Source: an uncultured Caulobacter sp. (lineage in GTDB: Bacteria > Pseudomonadota > Alphaproteobacteria > Caulobacterales > Caulobacteraceae). Taken from it: a stretch of DNA of 27,383 nt. The position numbers were made by a program, and so were the translations under genes. The DNA lies in NCBI GenBank assembly GCA_937925635.1, contig CALALX010000063.1:1-27383 (forward strand). Reading direction: 5' to 3'. The notes under the pieces are model-generated. The model saw only the letters and a list, made by a program, of their open reading frames with translations, was not told the origin of the DNA and did no database searches. This document shows, piece by piece, positions 1 to 9,590 of the stretch. How positions within the stretch are numbered: position 1 is the stretch's first letter; each line of letters opens with the position of its first letter.

Positions 1-39
1 GATCTCCGCCATGCCGGCTTCTGCCGCTGACGCCCTGCG

Positions 40-312
40 TCAGACCGGCGCCAGCCGCCCCCTCGGGGCCGGGGCGCCGCGCAGGAGGCCTTCGGTGCTG
101 AGGTCTTCGTCGATGTCGGGCCAGTGGATGCCGTAGCCGCCGCCGGCGATCTCCCAGCGGGCGCGCTGGGCCGGGGTGGCGTCCAGCAGGCGCGGATACC
201 AGGCCAGCGGCGCGGCGATGGTGCGGCCGTCCATCAGATCGACGGTCAGGCGTTCATCGTCGCAACGGACGTCCGCGACCCGTTCGTCAGCGGCCGGGGC
301 CAAAATACCCAT
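40..312 (-). CDS. DUF2442 family protein
   Basis: A 90-residue protein of the DUF2442 type, judged from the small domain pattern with a central DGRTIAAPLAWYPRL segment and a C-terminal WPDIDEDLSTEGLL segment. The start at 312 (MGILAP) is preferred over the longer frame to 366 because it leaves a short overlap of 26 bases with the end of the upstream DUF4160 gene, as expected for a co-translated pair. DUF4160 and DUF2442 genes are often found side by side, and the pairing resembles toxin-antitoxin organisation, but the biochemical role of either is not established here. The gene ends in a small palindrome (27-43) that overlaps its stop codon. Confidence 0.8.
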   Translation of the reverse strand: MGILAPAADERVADVRCDDERLTVDLMDGRTIAAPLAWYPRLLDATPAQRARWEIAGGGYGIHWPDIDEDLSTEGLLRGAPAPRGRLAPV

Positions 313-529
313 TCCAAGCCTCCAGAAGCTCGGCCCGGTGTTCCCGGACATGGCCAAGGATAACATTCAGCTCGCGCGCCCGGAAGCCGAGGTTCCGCGC
401 CAGGGCGACCGGCTCCAGCCATGCCTTCATCGAGGCGCCGCCCTTGTCCACATGGACATGCGGCGGCTCGTTCGGTTCGTGGCTGAAGAAATAGAAGCGA
501 AAACCATCGATCCGCAGGACCGTCGGCAT
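287..529 (-). CDS. DUF4160 family protein
   Basis: An 80-residue protein matching the DUF4160 family: N-terminal MPTVLRIDGFRFYF, the family signature EPNEPPHVHVDKGGASMKAW near residues 18-37, and a helical C-terminus with VREHRAELLEAWNGYF. It starts 12 bases after the thiC stop codon, with a run of eight G in the gap acting as a strong purine-rich ribosome site, so it is probably co-transcribed with thiC. It overlaps the DUF2442 gene by 26 bases. The pair resembles a small toxin-antitoxin-like module. Function unknown; family assignment is confident, activity is not. Confidence 0.85.
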   Translation of the reverse strand: MPTVLRIDGFRFYFFSHEPNEPPHVHVDKGGASMKAWLEPVALARNLGFRARELNVILGHVREHRAELLEAWNGYFGPGR

Positions 530-541
530 GGCTGCCCCCCC

Positions 542-2416
<1,875 letters not shown>

Positions 2417-2460
2417 GGCGCGGTCCTCGGGTGTTGAGGCCACGCGGCGTTGGAAAACCT

Positions 2461-2588
2461 CCCCACTCCCCGCTCATCCCGGCGAACGCCAGGACCTAGG
2501 TTGCGAGCGCCGCACCCAGATCAGGATCCTGAAAGCTCAGGCTGACTCTGGGTCCCGGCCTTCACCGGGATGAGCGGATCAGAGTGGG
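2461..2588. repeat. Large palindromic intergenic repeat
   Basis: A nested, near-perfect inverted repeat. The outer arms CCCCACTC (from 2461) and GAGTGGGG (to 2588) enclose GCTCATCCCGGCGAA (2472-2486) paired with TTCACCGGGATGAGC (2561-2575), then AGGACC (2491-2496) with GGTCCC (2551-2556), then ACCCAGA (2514-2520) with TCTGGGT (2547-2553). The TCATCCCGGCGAA / GGTCCCGGCCTTC style is that of dispersed palindromic repeats common between genes in Caulobacteraceae and sphingomonads (from memory, not searched). On the minus strand the element is followed by GGAGGTTTTCC, so it could act as a terminator-like hairpin between the TPP aptamer and thiC. Confidence 0.8.
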
Positions 2589-2592
2589 GCTC

Positions 2593-2682
2593 CTCTCCCT
2601 TCGCCGGCATGACCCGGATCAGGTTCGGCGCGTCACGGCATCAGCCGAATCTCAGCCCTTCAGGCAGGGCCCCGCGGAGAAC
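2593..2682 (-). promoter_or_regulatory. TPP riboswitch (THI element)
   Basis: The minus strand carries the conserved THI-box parts: CTGAGA (2655-2650), then ACCTGATC (2624-2617), then GGGTCATGCCGGCGAAGGGA ending at about 2596, the form of the thiamine pyrophosphate aptamer. A closing helix can form between TTCTCC (2681-2676) and GGGAGA (2599-2594). The element lies upstream of thiC in the same orientation, where TPP binding normally lowers expression. The expression platform would have to lie in the 177 bases between the aptamer and the thiC start, most of which is the palindromic repeat. Confidence 0.93.
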
Positions 2683-2723
2683 GTCCGGACACTAGGCCCG
2701 GCTCGTTCCGGGGGCAAGACGGG

Positions 2724-4292
2724 TCACAGCGCGATCCCCGCCGCCTTGAGCGCCGCCGCCATCGGCTCCAGACCGGCGCCGTAGCGCTTCCAGCGGCCGA
2801 CCGATCCGGCGTGGATCGGGCTGCGCACCTGAACCGCGCTCGGCGTGGCGACCGGGGCTTGGTTCTCGTGGAAGGCCAGGCAGGCGGGGTCCCAGGCGAG
2901 GCCGCAGTGGGCCAGCAGACGGCGGGTGGCGCCCTCCTGGTCGGCGACCAGGTCCTCGTAGCGGACGTTGAGATAGCGGTCGGCCGGCAGGGCGGTCGCC
3001 CAGTGGTCGGCGAGACGCTCGAACTCAGAAACATACCGGCCCGTATGTTCCAGATCGAGGGCGTAGTCGTAGTAGGGGAACCGCGTGGCGAACAGCTGGC
3101 GATAGTTGCTCAGGCCCGCGTCCATCGGGTGGCGGCGCAGGCAGACGATGCGGGCGTTCGGCAGCGCGCGGCAGATCAGGCCCGCGTAGAGGACGTTGAG
3201 CGGCATCTTGTCCAGGCTCCGGGCCTCGCCCGCGAGCTGGGCGACGGCGTCCAGGTAGCGGCGGCCGGCCTCGGCCAGGTCCAGCCCGCCGGCCGCGGCG
3301 GCCAGGGTCGCCTCGTCCAGCACCAGCGGCGAGGGCGTGCCGGCCATCCGCTTGAGGATCAGGGCGAAGTCCGTGCGCTCGCCGACCGAAACCACCTCCG
3401 GATGGCTGGACAGGATTCGGTCGACCAGGGTGGTGCCGCTGCGCGGCAGGCCGACCACGAAGATCGGGGCGGCGTTCGGCGCGCCGGCCGCCGCCGGACC
3501 GATGGTGGCGCGGGCGGCGGCGAGCAGGCGGGCGTCGCGGGCCGGATCGTAGGCCGTCTCGCGCAGGCGGGCGGCCTTGGCCCGGGCCAGCCAGGCCAGG
3601 GCGGCGGCCGGGTCGCCGGCGTCCTCCGCCAGCCGCGCCAGGGCGTGTCCGATGTGCAGCGCGCGGTCGGGATCGGCGTCCGGGGCGGCGGGAAACAGGG
3701 CCTCCAGCCGCGCCCGGTCCTCGTCGTCCGGTCTCAGGGCCGACATCTGGGTCAGCGACCACCAGGCCCGGTAGAGGTCCGGCTGGACGGCGACGGCGGC
3801 GCGCAGGGCGCGCTCGGCCCCGGCGAAGTCGCCCGCGAACTGCAGGGCCGTGCCGAGGTTCTGCTGGAAACCGGCGTCGCCCGGCCGCAGGGCCACGGCG
3901 CGCTCGAAATACGGCAGGGCCCGCGCGTGCAGACCCGATCGGCTGTAGACCACGCCCAGGGTGTCCTGGGTCAGGGCGTCGCGGGGCTCCAGCGCCGCGG
4001 CGCGGTCGGCGGCGGCGCGGGCCTCGTCCTGGCGGTTGAGGGCGATCAGGCAGCGGGCCAGCTGGGCATGATGACGGGCCACGCCGGGCTCGAGCTTGAC
4101 GGCGTCGGCGAACAGCTCCGCGGCCTTGCCGATGTTGCCGTGCTCGGCGGCGATCACTCCGAGCAGAAAGCGGGGACGGGCGGCCGCGCCATCGGCCTCG
4201 AGAGCGCGCAGGCAGAGGGCGTGGGCCTCGCGCCAGGCCCGGCGGGCCATCAGCCGTTCGGCCTCGTCCAGAATCACCCCTGTGGCGCCCAT
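2724..4292 (-). CDS. TPR-repeat sulfotransferase family protein
   Basis: A 522-residue protein with an N-terminal half of tetratricopeptide repeats (about residues 5-190, e.g. ARPRFLLGVIAAEHGNIGKA, FQQNLGTALQFAGDFAGAER) fused to a C-terminal sulfotransferase domain. The 5'-phosphosulfate-binding loop of PAPS-dependent sulfotransferases is visible as FVVGLPRSGTTL from residue 278, followed by SHPEVVSVGE; a second PAPS-site region is suggested by CLRRHPMDAGLSNYRQLF. It probably transfers sulfate from PAPS to an unknown acceptor. The start at 4292 is chosen for the AGGGGG ribosome site just upstream. It is divergent from the TonB-dependent receptor gene with about 218 bases between, and its 3' end abuts the thiC riboswitch. 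Acceptor unknown. Confidence 0.88.
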   Translation of the reverse strand: MGATGVILDEAERLMARRAWREAHALCLRALEADGAAARPRFLLGVIAAEHGNIGKAAELFADAVKLEPGVARHHAQLARCLIALNRQDEARAAADRAAALEPRDALTQDTLGVVYSRSGLHARALPYFERAVALRPGDAGFQQNLGTALQFAGDFAGAERALRAAVAVQPDLYRAWWSLTQMSALRPDDEDRARLEALFPAAPDADPDRALHIGHALARLAEDAGDPAAALAWLARAKAARLRETAYDPARDARLLAAARATIGPAAAGAPNAAPIFVVGLPRSGTTLVDRILSSHPEVVSVGERTDFALILKRMAGTPSPLVLDEATLAAAAGGLDLAEAGRRYLDAVAQLAGEARSLDKMPLNVLYAGLICRALPNARIVCLRRHPMDAGLSNYRQLFATRFPYYDYALDLEHTGRYVSEFERLADHWATALPADRYLNVRYEDLVADQEGATRRLLAHCGLAWDPACLAFHENQAPVATPSAVQVRSPIHAGSVGRWKRYGAGLEPMAAALKAAGIAL

Positions 4293-4410
4293 GCCGCCCC
4301 CTCGCGCGGATCGTCTTGACCCGGCGTAAATCCCGTTGGCGGATCGGGCCGGCCGGACCATGTTGCACAGTCACCGGTCCGCGGTCATGCCGCGTCGCCG
4401 TGTTTCGCGT

Positions 4411-4432
4411 CAGTTGCGTCGAGTTTCAACTG
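4411..4432. promoter_or_regulatory. Inverted repeat in divergent promoter region
   Basis: CAGTTG (4411-4416) and CAACTG (4427-4432) form a perfect 6-base inverted repeat with a 10-base spacer in the 218-base gap between the divergent sulfotransferase and receptor genes. It could be an operator or a leader hairpin. No matching regulator gene is adjacent, and the arms are short enough to be chance. Confidence 0.25.
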
Positions 4433-4510
4433 CGCCCGCCACGCCGCCTTTCGGCGAGGTCGAGGCCAGACCACAGTTCACATCAGTCCTACTTCACTTG
4501 GGGGTCCTCC

Positions 4511-6907
4511 ATGCCGTTCACCCGCGCCGCTCTGCTGGCGTCCATCAGCCTTCTGCCCGTCGTTCTCGCGACTCCTGCCCTGGCGCAGGACGCCACCACG
4601 GTTGACGAGATCATCATCACCGCCACCCGCCGGGACACCACCGTGCAGGATGCGCCGATCAACATCGCCGCGGTCGGCGGCGAGGCGATCGAGGAGCAGG
4701 GCTTTTCGGACATGGCCGACATCGCGGCCTACGTGCCCGGCGTGCATATCGTCGACCAGGGGGGACGGGACGGCAACCGCATCGTCGTCCGCGGCCTGAA
4801 CGCCGACCCGCTCGGCTCGTCCGAGGGCGTGGGCAACGGCACCGGCGGCATGGTCGCCACCTATCTGGGCGAAGTGCCGTTGGTCGTCGATCTCAAGCTC
4901 TCCGACATGGAGCGGGTCGAAGTCCTGCTCGGGCCGCAGGGCACGCTGTACGGCGCGGGCACGATGGCGGGCGCGATCCGCTACATCCCCAAGCGGCCGT
5001 CCTTCGCCGCCTCCGAGCTTGTGCTGCGCGGCGAGGCCTATCAGTACGGCGAGGCCGATAGCCTGAGTTCGAACCTGGGCGTCACCTTCAACCTGCCGCT
5101 CGGCGACACCTTCGCGGTGCGCGGATCGCTCGACTACCTCGATGACAGCGGCTTCATCGACTACAAGTACGTGGTCGACCAGATCGGCGTGTCGAACCCC
5201 AACGTGTTCGACGGCACCCAGACCCACACCGTCAAGGACGCCAACACCGAGGAGACGATGTCGGGCCGCCTGGCCTTCCGCTGGCAGCCGGTCGAGGCGG
5301 TCGACGCCAACCTCACCTGGTACTTCCAGCAGCAGGACATCGGCGCCCGCCAGATCAGCAGCCGGCGGGTCGACACCCTGCCCAATCCCGTCGGCGACTA
5401 CGAAAGCGCGCTGCGCGTGCTGGAACCCAATGAGCGCGACAACAACCTGGTCGCGCTGGAGATCACCGCCGACCTCGGCTTCGCGACCCTGACCTCGGCG
5501 ACCGGCCTGTCGCGCTATGAGGACCACGGCCAGCGTGACCAGACCGACCTGCTGATCGGCCTCGAGTACGGCTACGAGGGCTTTCCGAGCTTCACCGCCT
5601 TCACCCGCGAAGACTCCGAGGAAGAGAGCCTGAACCAGGAAGTCCGCCTGGTCTCGCAGGGCGACGGTCCGCTCAGCTGGATCGTCGGCGGCTTCTACAA
5701 CAAGTTCGAGTCCACGGGGTCGAGCAAGGAGTTCACGCCCGGCCTGCCCGCCTACTGGGGCATCAACCGGCCGGACGCCCTGGAGTACTATTCTGTCAGC
5801 AGGACCGAGCTCGTCGAGACCGCTATCTTCGGCGAAGTCAGCTACCGCTTCACGCCCGCGTGGCAGGTGACCCTCGGCGCGCGGAAGTACGCCTATGAAC
5901 TGACCACCGCCGACGCCGTCGACTTCCCGCTCTACAACACCGGCAGCGGCGTCTACGGCCCGAACGATGTCGACCTGGTGTTCGAGGACGGCGGGCAGGA
6001 AGACGATGGCTGGCTGTTCAAGTTCAACACCTCGTACGACTTCAGCGACGATGTGATGGTCTATGCGACGATCAGCGAGGGCTATCGGATCGGCAATTCC
6101 AACGGCGTCGGGCCCTGCCCCAACCCGCTGCCGCCGGTCCAGATCGCCTGCGGCCTGCCCAACGAAATGGCCTACTTCCCGGACAAGACGCTCAACTATG
6201 AGGTCGGCGTTCACAGTCAGTGGATGGATCGCCGACTCACCCTCAACGGCGCGCTGTTCCTGGTGAAGTGGAAGGACCCGCAGGTCGCGGCCGCGACCGA
6301 GAACGGCCTCATCCCGATCACCAAGAACGGCGAGGCCGCCGAGAGCATCGGCGTCGAGACGGACTTCGCCTGGCGCGTCACCGACCGCCTGAAGGTTCGC
6401 GGCAACTACTCCTTCGCCCGGGCCGAGCTGACCGAGACGACGATCAACCTTGTGCCGACCATCAACCCGCCGGGCTTCCAGTCGACGATCACCTACGAGG
6501 ACGGCGAACCGGGCGACCGGCTTCCGGGCGCGCCGGAGCACGAGTTCAGCCTCTTCGCCGACTACAGCCTGCCGCTTGCGAACGGCTGGACGGTCGACTT
6601 CTCGTACGGCGTCAGCGCCATCAGCGAGGTGGAGACCCGTATGGGCGGCCGCGGCAACGGCATCACGCTCGACGGCTTCGCGATCCACGACGCCTCGGTG
6701 ACCGTCGAGGCGGACAGCTGGACCGCCAGCCTGTTCGTGAAGAACGTCTTCGACGAGTACGCCGAGAGCGGGGCCCGGAGCACGCCGCTCTACAATCAGG
6801 TGGTTCCCGACGACAACGCCGATCCCGTCTATGCGCGCAGCTTCTACACATCGGTGCTGCCGCCTCGCATCCTCGGCGTCCGCTTCAGCAAGCGGTTCGG
6901 AGGATAG
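4511..6907 (+). CDS. TonB-dependent outer-membrane receptor
   Basis: A 798-residue outer-membrane transporter that imports a substrate using TonB energy. A signal peptide (MPFTRAALLASISLLPVVLA, cleavage near ALAQ-D26) is followed by a TonB-box-like segment (VDEIIITATRR), the plug domain (about residues 45-160: FSDMADIAAYVPGVHIVDQG, RIVVRGLN, MERVEVLLGPQGTLYGAGTM, GAIRYIPKRP) and a beta-barrel ending in the aromatic-rich LGVRFSKRFGG. The start at 4511 is chosen because it gives a clean signal peptide with GGGGG upstream; the frame is open further upstream to 4316 but that part has no signal. Substrate is not evident; the subclass is common in Caulobacteraceae and sphingomonads for plant-derived or other organic ligands. 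It is divergent from a TPR-sulfotransferase gene, a neighbour type I recall beside such receptors. Confidence 0.93.
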   Translation: MPFTRAALLASISLLPVVLATPALAQDATTVDEIIITATRRDTTVQDAPINIAAVGGEAIEEQGFSDMADIAAYVPGVHIVDQGGRDGNRIVVRGLNADPLGSSEGVGNGTGGMVATYLGEVPLVVDLKLSDMERVEVLLGPQGTLYGAGTMAGAIRYIPKRPSFAASELVLRGEAYQYGEADSLSSNLGVTFNLPLGDTFAVRGSLDYLDDSGFIDYKYVVDQIGVSNPNVFDGTQTHTVKDANTEETMSGRLAFRWQPVEAVDANLTWYFQQQDIGARQISSRRVDTLPNPVGDYESALRVLEPNERDNNLVALEITADLGFATLTSATGLSRYEDHGQRDQTDLLIGLEYGYEGFPSFTAFTREDSEEESLNQEVRLVSQGDGPLSWIVGGFYNKFESTGSSKEFTPGLPAYWGINRPDALEYYSVSRTELVETAIFGEVSYRFTPAWQVTLGARKYAYELTTADAVDFPLYNTGSGVYGPNDVDLVFEDGGQEDDGWLFKFNTSYDFSDDVMVYATISEGYRIGNSNGVGPCPNPLPPVQIACGLPNEMAYFPDKTLNYEVGVHSQWMDRRLTLNGALFLVKWKDPQVAAATENGLIPITKNGEAAESIGVETDFAWRVTDRLKVRGNYSFARAELTETTINLVPTINPPGFQSTITYEDGEPGDRLPGAPEHEFSLFADYSLPLANGWTVDFSYGVSAISEVETRMGGRGNGITLDGFAIHDASVTVEADSWTASLFVKNVFDEYAESGARSTPLYNQVVPDDNADPVYARSFYTSVLPPRILGVRFSKRFGG

Positions 6908-6914
6908 GTTCGGA

Positions 6915-6946
6915 GGGAGCCGGATCCCGGCGACGGGCCGGCTCCC
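6915..6946 (+). terminator. Putative terminator after the receptor gene
   Basis: GGGAGCCGG (6915-6923) pairs perfectly with CCGGCTCCC (6938-6946), eight bases after the receptor stop codon. A second hairpin follows (CGCCCATCCCC from 6952, GGGGATAGGCG to 6980). Neither has a T-run, so factor-independent termination is only probable. Confidence 0.5.
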
Positions 6947-7001
6947 ATCTCCGCCCATCCCCCGTAGGCGGGGATAGGCGCTCCGGACTCAAAGGGCTCG
7001 G

Positions 7002-7031
7002 GCCAGGTGGATTCGGCTGAATCCGCCTGGC
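7002..7031 (-). terminator. Strong hairpin at the end of the Sel1 gene
   Basis: GCCAGGTGGATTC (7002-7014) pairs with GAATCCGCCTGGC (7019-7031), a 13-base stem with one mismatch and a 4-base loop, just beyond the stop codon of the minus-strand Sel1-repeat gene. It sits in the convergent gap and may end transcription from either side. There is no clear T-run. The stem contains GATTC and GAATC, both forms of the CcrM methylation site GANTC. Confidence 0.45.
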
Positions 7032-7039
7032 TCTCGCGC

Positions 7040-8197
7040 CTACTTCTTCTTCGTCGCGGGCGCCGCCGCCCGGGACGGGGTGCGGAAGGCCTTGAAGGTC
7101 TCCCAGGGCTCGTCAAACTGCTGGGCCACGCCGCCGGTCAGCAGCGTCAGCGCCATCGCCTCATCCTTCGGCACGCCATCCCCGTCGGCGCAAAGCTCGC
7201 CCAGCTTGTAGGCCGCCAGCGGGATGCCCGCCTTCGCCGCCGACGCTAGCAGGCCGGCGGCTGTCGTCGGGTCGCGCTTGAGCCGCTTTCCTTCGAGCAA
7301 CTGCAGCGCAAGCGTCAACTGGGCCTTGGCATCGCCGTCGCGGGCCGCCTTGACGGTCATGTCCGGCGAGATCAGGTAGTTCAGGCCGAGCACCAGGGCG
7401 GCCAGCCGCGCGGTGCTCTCGCCCGCCTTGCGGGTCCAGCGGATCGCCTCGCCGACATCCGCCGTGGCGCCGTCGCCTGCGGCGTAGACGCGGCCGAGCC
7501 GCCAGGCCGCGGCGCTCGAACCATCCTCCGCGACCTTGCGCAGAAGCGTGATCGCGGCAGGCTTGTCGGCGGGCGCGCCGCGACCTTCGAAGATCATGAC
7601 GGCGACGTTGTAGCGCGCAAGGAGCCCGCCCTCGGCGCCGCGCATCAGGCGCATCGCCTCGGCGTCATCGCGAGCCACGCCGCGGCCGGCGAGGTGCATC
7701 TCGCCGAGATTGACCATCGCGTCGCCGTCGCCGGCCTCCACGGCCTTGCGATACCAGCCAGCGGCCGCAGCGGGGTTGCGGACGACGCCGCCGCGCCCGC
7801 TATCAAGGGCCAGCGCCAGATTGAACCGGGCGTAGGGCGAGCCGGCCTCGGCGGCCTTGAGCAGCCAGTCCTGGCCGGCGGCCGCGTCGCGGATCGACTC
7901 GGGACCGTCGAGGTACAGCAGGCCGGCGAGGTTCATCGCCTCGGGATCGCCGGCGCGAGCCTTGCCGAGAGTGTCAGCGGAAAAGCCGCTCGGCAGGCGG
8001 GCGTAGGCGGGCTTGCCGTCCTTTCCCGCACAGTACAGCATCGCCGCGGCGTCGGGCTTCTTGGCCCGGCGTCGCCAGTCGCAACCGGCGGGCGCCTCCA
8101 GTCCAGGGACAATCGGGTCCGTCGGCGCGGCCGTCGCCGCGGGCGTCGTCGCGAGCATCGCCGCGCCCGCCAGGCCGGCCAACCAGAACCGTCTCAT
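7040..8197 (-). CDS. Secreted Sel1-repeat protein
   Basis: A 385-residue exported protein: signal peptide MRRFWLAGLAGAAMLATTPA ending near ATAA, then about six Sel1-like repeats (A-x2-x-LG-x4-G pattern: AMNLAGLLYLDG, ARFNLALALDSGRGG, AMVNLGEMHLAGRGV, ARYNVAVMIFEGRGA, AAWRLGRVYAAGDGA, AAYKLGELCADGDGV). Sel1 repeats form helical solenoids used for protein binding. The C-terminus ends in a basic TKKK. The start at 8197 is chosen for GAGGGATGGG upstream and for the signal peptide; the frame is open far upstream but that overlaps the peptidase gene. It lies 28 bases after the YpfJ-like gene and is the last of five genes on this strand. Binding partner unknown. Confidence 0.85.
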   Translation of the reverse strand: MRRFWLAGLAGAAMLATTPAATAAPTDPIVPGLEAPAGCDWRRRAKKPDAAAMLYCAGKDGKPAYARLPSGFSADTLGKARAGDPEAMNLAGLLYLDGPESIRDAAAGQDWLLKAAEAGSPYARFNLALALDSGRGGVVRNPAAAAGWYRKAVEAGDGDAMVNLGEMHLAGRGVARDDAEAMRLMRGAEGGLLARYNVAVMIFEGRGAPADKPAAITLLRKVAEDGSSAAAWRLGRVYAAGDGATADVGEAIRWTRKAGESTARLAALVLGLNYLISPDMTVKAARDGDAKAQLTLALQLLEGKRLKRDPTTAAGLLASAAKAGIPLAAYKLGELCADGDGVPKDEAMALTLLTGGVAQQFDEPWETFKAFRTPSRAAAPATKKK

Positions 8198-8225
8198 CCC
8201 ATCCCTCAATGCCTGGAGCGCGCCG

Positions 8226-9080
8226 TTACAACGACCGCGCCGAGAAGGTATCGCACTGGCCGGGGTCGCCTGTCTCGTAGCCGCGACGGAACCAGCGCAT
8301 GCGCTGCTGCGCGGAGCCGTGCGTAAAGGCGTCGGGCACGACGCGGCCCTGGGTGCGGCGCTGGATGGTGTCGTCGCCGACCGCCGCGGCGGCGCCCAGG
8401 CCGTCTTCCAGATCGCCCGGGTCGAGCGCCACCTCGCCGCCTGACAGCCGCTCGGCATGGGCGGCCCAGACGCCGGCGTAGCAATCCGCTTGCAGCTCGA
8501 CCCGCACCTGGCCGCCGTCGGCTCCGGTCGCGCCGGTCCGCGCCTGGCGCAGCGAGCCGGTCAGGTTCTGCACATGATGGCCGATTTCGTGGGCGATGAC
8601 GTAGGCGCGGGCGAACTCGCCCTGGGCGCCGAACCGGGTCTCCAGTTCCTCCCAGAAGGTCAGGTCCAGGTACACCTTGCGGTCGTTGGGGCAGTAGAAG
8701 GGGCCCATCGCGGCCTGGCCGGTCCCGCAGGCGGTGCCGGTGGCCTGGTCGTACAGCACGACATCCTCCGGCGGCCGGTAGCCCTCGCCCGACTTGGAAA
8801 ACAGGTCCGTCCACACGCGGCTGGTGGAGGTCTCCACCACGTCGACGAAGGCGCCGGCCTCGTCCTGCGGGCTGCCGGTCCTGCCGGCGGCCGCCGACTG
8901 CTCGGCGACCGGCGACTGGGCGACCTGGTCCATGATCAGTCGCGGGTCCTCGCCGAACACGAAGGCCACGATCAGCACGATGATCACGCCGCCTAGTCCC
9001 AGTCCGCCCACGGCCCCCACCGGGCCCAGGCCTCGCCGGTCGTCGATATTGCCGGACCGCTCGCCGCCGCGCCAACGCAT
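8226..9080 (-). CDS. YpfJ-family neutral zinc metallopeptidase
   Basis: A 284-residue membrane-anchored peptidase of the neutral zinc metallopeptidase family (PF04228, E. coli YpfJ type). A basic N-terminus (MRWRGGERSGNIDDRRG) is typical of the family; a single membrane segment follows at about 26-43 (GLGLGGVIIVLIVAFVFG), placing the catalytic domain in the periplasm. The zinc motif H164-E-x2-H168 is in VIAHEIGHHVQNLTG, and the family segments GPFYCPNDRKVYLDL and ELQADCYAGVWA are present, so the site looks complete. GGGGAGGAACCTGCG precedes the ATG. It is fourth in a collinear run and is followed after 28 bases by the Sel1-repeat gene. Physiological substrate unknown. Confidence 0.93.
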   Translation of the reverse strand: MRWRGGERSGNIDDRRGLGPVGAVGGLGLGGVIIVLIVAFVFGEDPRLIMDQVAQSPVAEQSAAAGRTGSPQDEAGAFVDVVETSTSRVWTDLFSKSGEGYRPPEDVVLYDQATGTACGTGQAAMGPFYCPNDRKVYLDLTFWEELETRFGAQGEFARAYVIAHEIGHHVQNLTGSLRQARTGATGADGGQVRVELQADCYAGVWAAHAERLSGGEVALDPGDLEDGLGAAAAVGDDTIQRRTQGRVVPDAFTHGSAQQRMRWFRRGYETGDPGQCDTFSARSL

Positions 9081-9138
9081 CGCAGGTTCCTCCCCGTGGG
9101 ACGTCTGATCTCAGGCTGCCCGGTCCGCCGCCCGACGT

Positions 9139-9540
9139 CTAGCGCGGCGCGCCGCCGGTCATGGCCTTCACCCGGGCCGTCGAGCGGGCCATGGCTGCGG
9201 CCATCAGCGCGTCGGCCCGCGCCGCGTCCCCGGTCAGCGTCGGCGCCGGCCCGGGCGACGGACGCGGCGGCAGGGGCTCGATGTCGGACGGCCGATAGGG
9301 CGTGACCGCGACGGGGGGACCGCCGGCCAGCTCTCCGGCGCGGATGGCGCGCAGCGTGGCCTCGGTCCGCGCCTGTTGCTGGCGGGCACGGGACTCGCGC
9401 TCGAACCGGGCGGCGCGCAGGCGGTCCGCCTCCCGCGCCATCGCCGCCTCGTTCCGGCGACGCTGCCAGCCGGGATCGACCTGCGCGACGGCGGGCGCCG
9501 CGAGACCGGTGATCAGGAGAGCGAGGGCGAAGGCGCGCAT
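9139..9540 (-). CDS. Small secreted protein, helical, unknown
   Basis: A 133-residue protein with a clear signal peptide (MRAFALALLITGLAAPAVAQ, cleavage after AVA). The mature part begins with a highly charged Arg/Ala/Glu-rich stretch likely to form a long helix or coiled coil (residues about 25-70, RRRNEAAMAREADRLRAARF), then a Pro-rich linker (PLPPRPSPGP) and a second short helix. The start at 9540 is chosen for the signal peptide; an upstream ATG at 9576 would bury it. I do not recognise the family. It lies between the TPR pair and the zinc peptidase on the same strand, spaced by 50 and 58 bases, and may belong to the same transcript. Confidence 0.65.
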   Translation of the reverse strand: MRAFALALLITGLAAPAVAQVDPGWQRRRNEAAMAREADRLRAARFERESRARQQQARTEATLRAIRAGELAGGPPVAVTPYRPSDIEPLPPRPSPGPAPTLTGDAARADALMAAAMARSTARVKAMTGGAPR

Positions 9541-9590
9541 GAAAGGAACCCGATCCTGGTGGTCAGGCCTGTGCAACGCGCGAGCGGCGC

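Noticed and set aside
2811..4319. Plus-strand open frame of 502 codons
   Set aside because: Shadow of the TPR-sulfotransferase gene; Gly/Arg/Gln-rich with no recognisable motif.
4478..6958. Minus-strand open frame of 826 codons
   Set aside because: Antisense shadow of the TonB-dependent receptor gene; composition is biased and no domain is recognisable.
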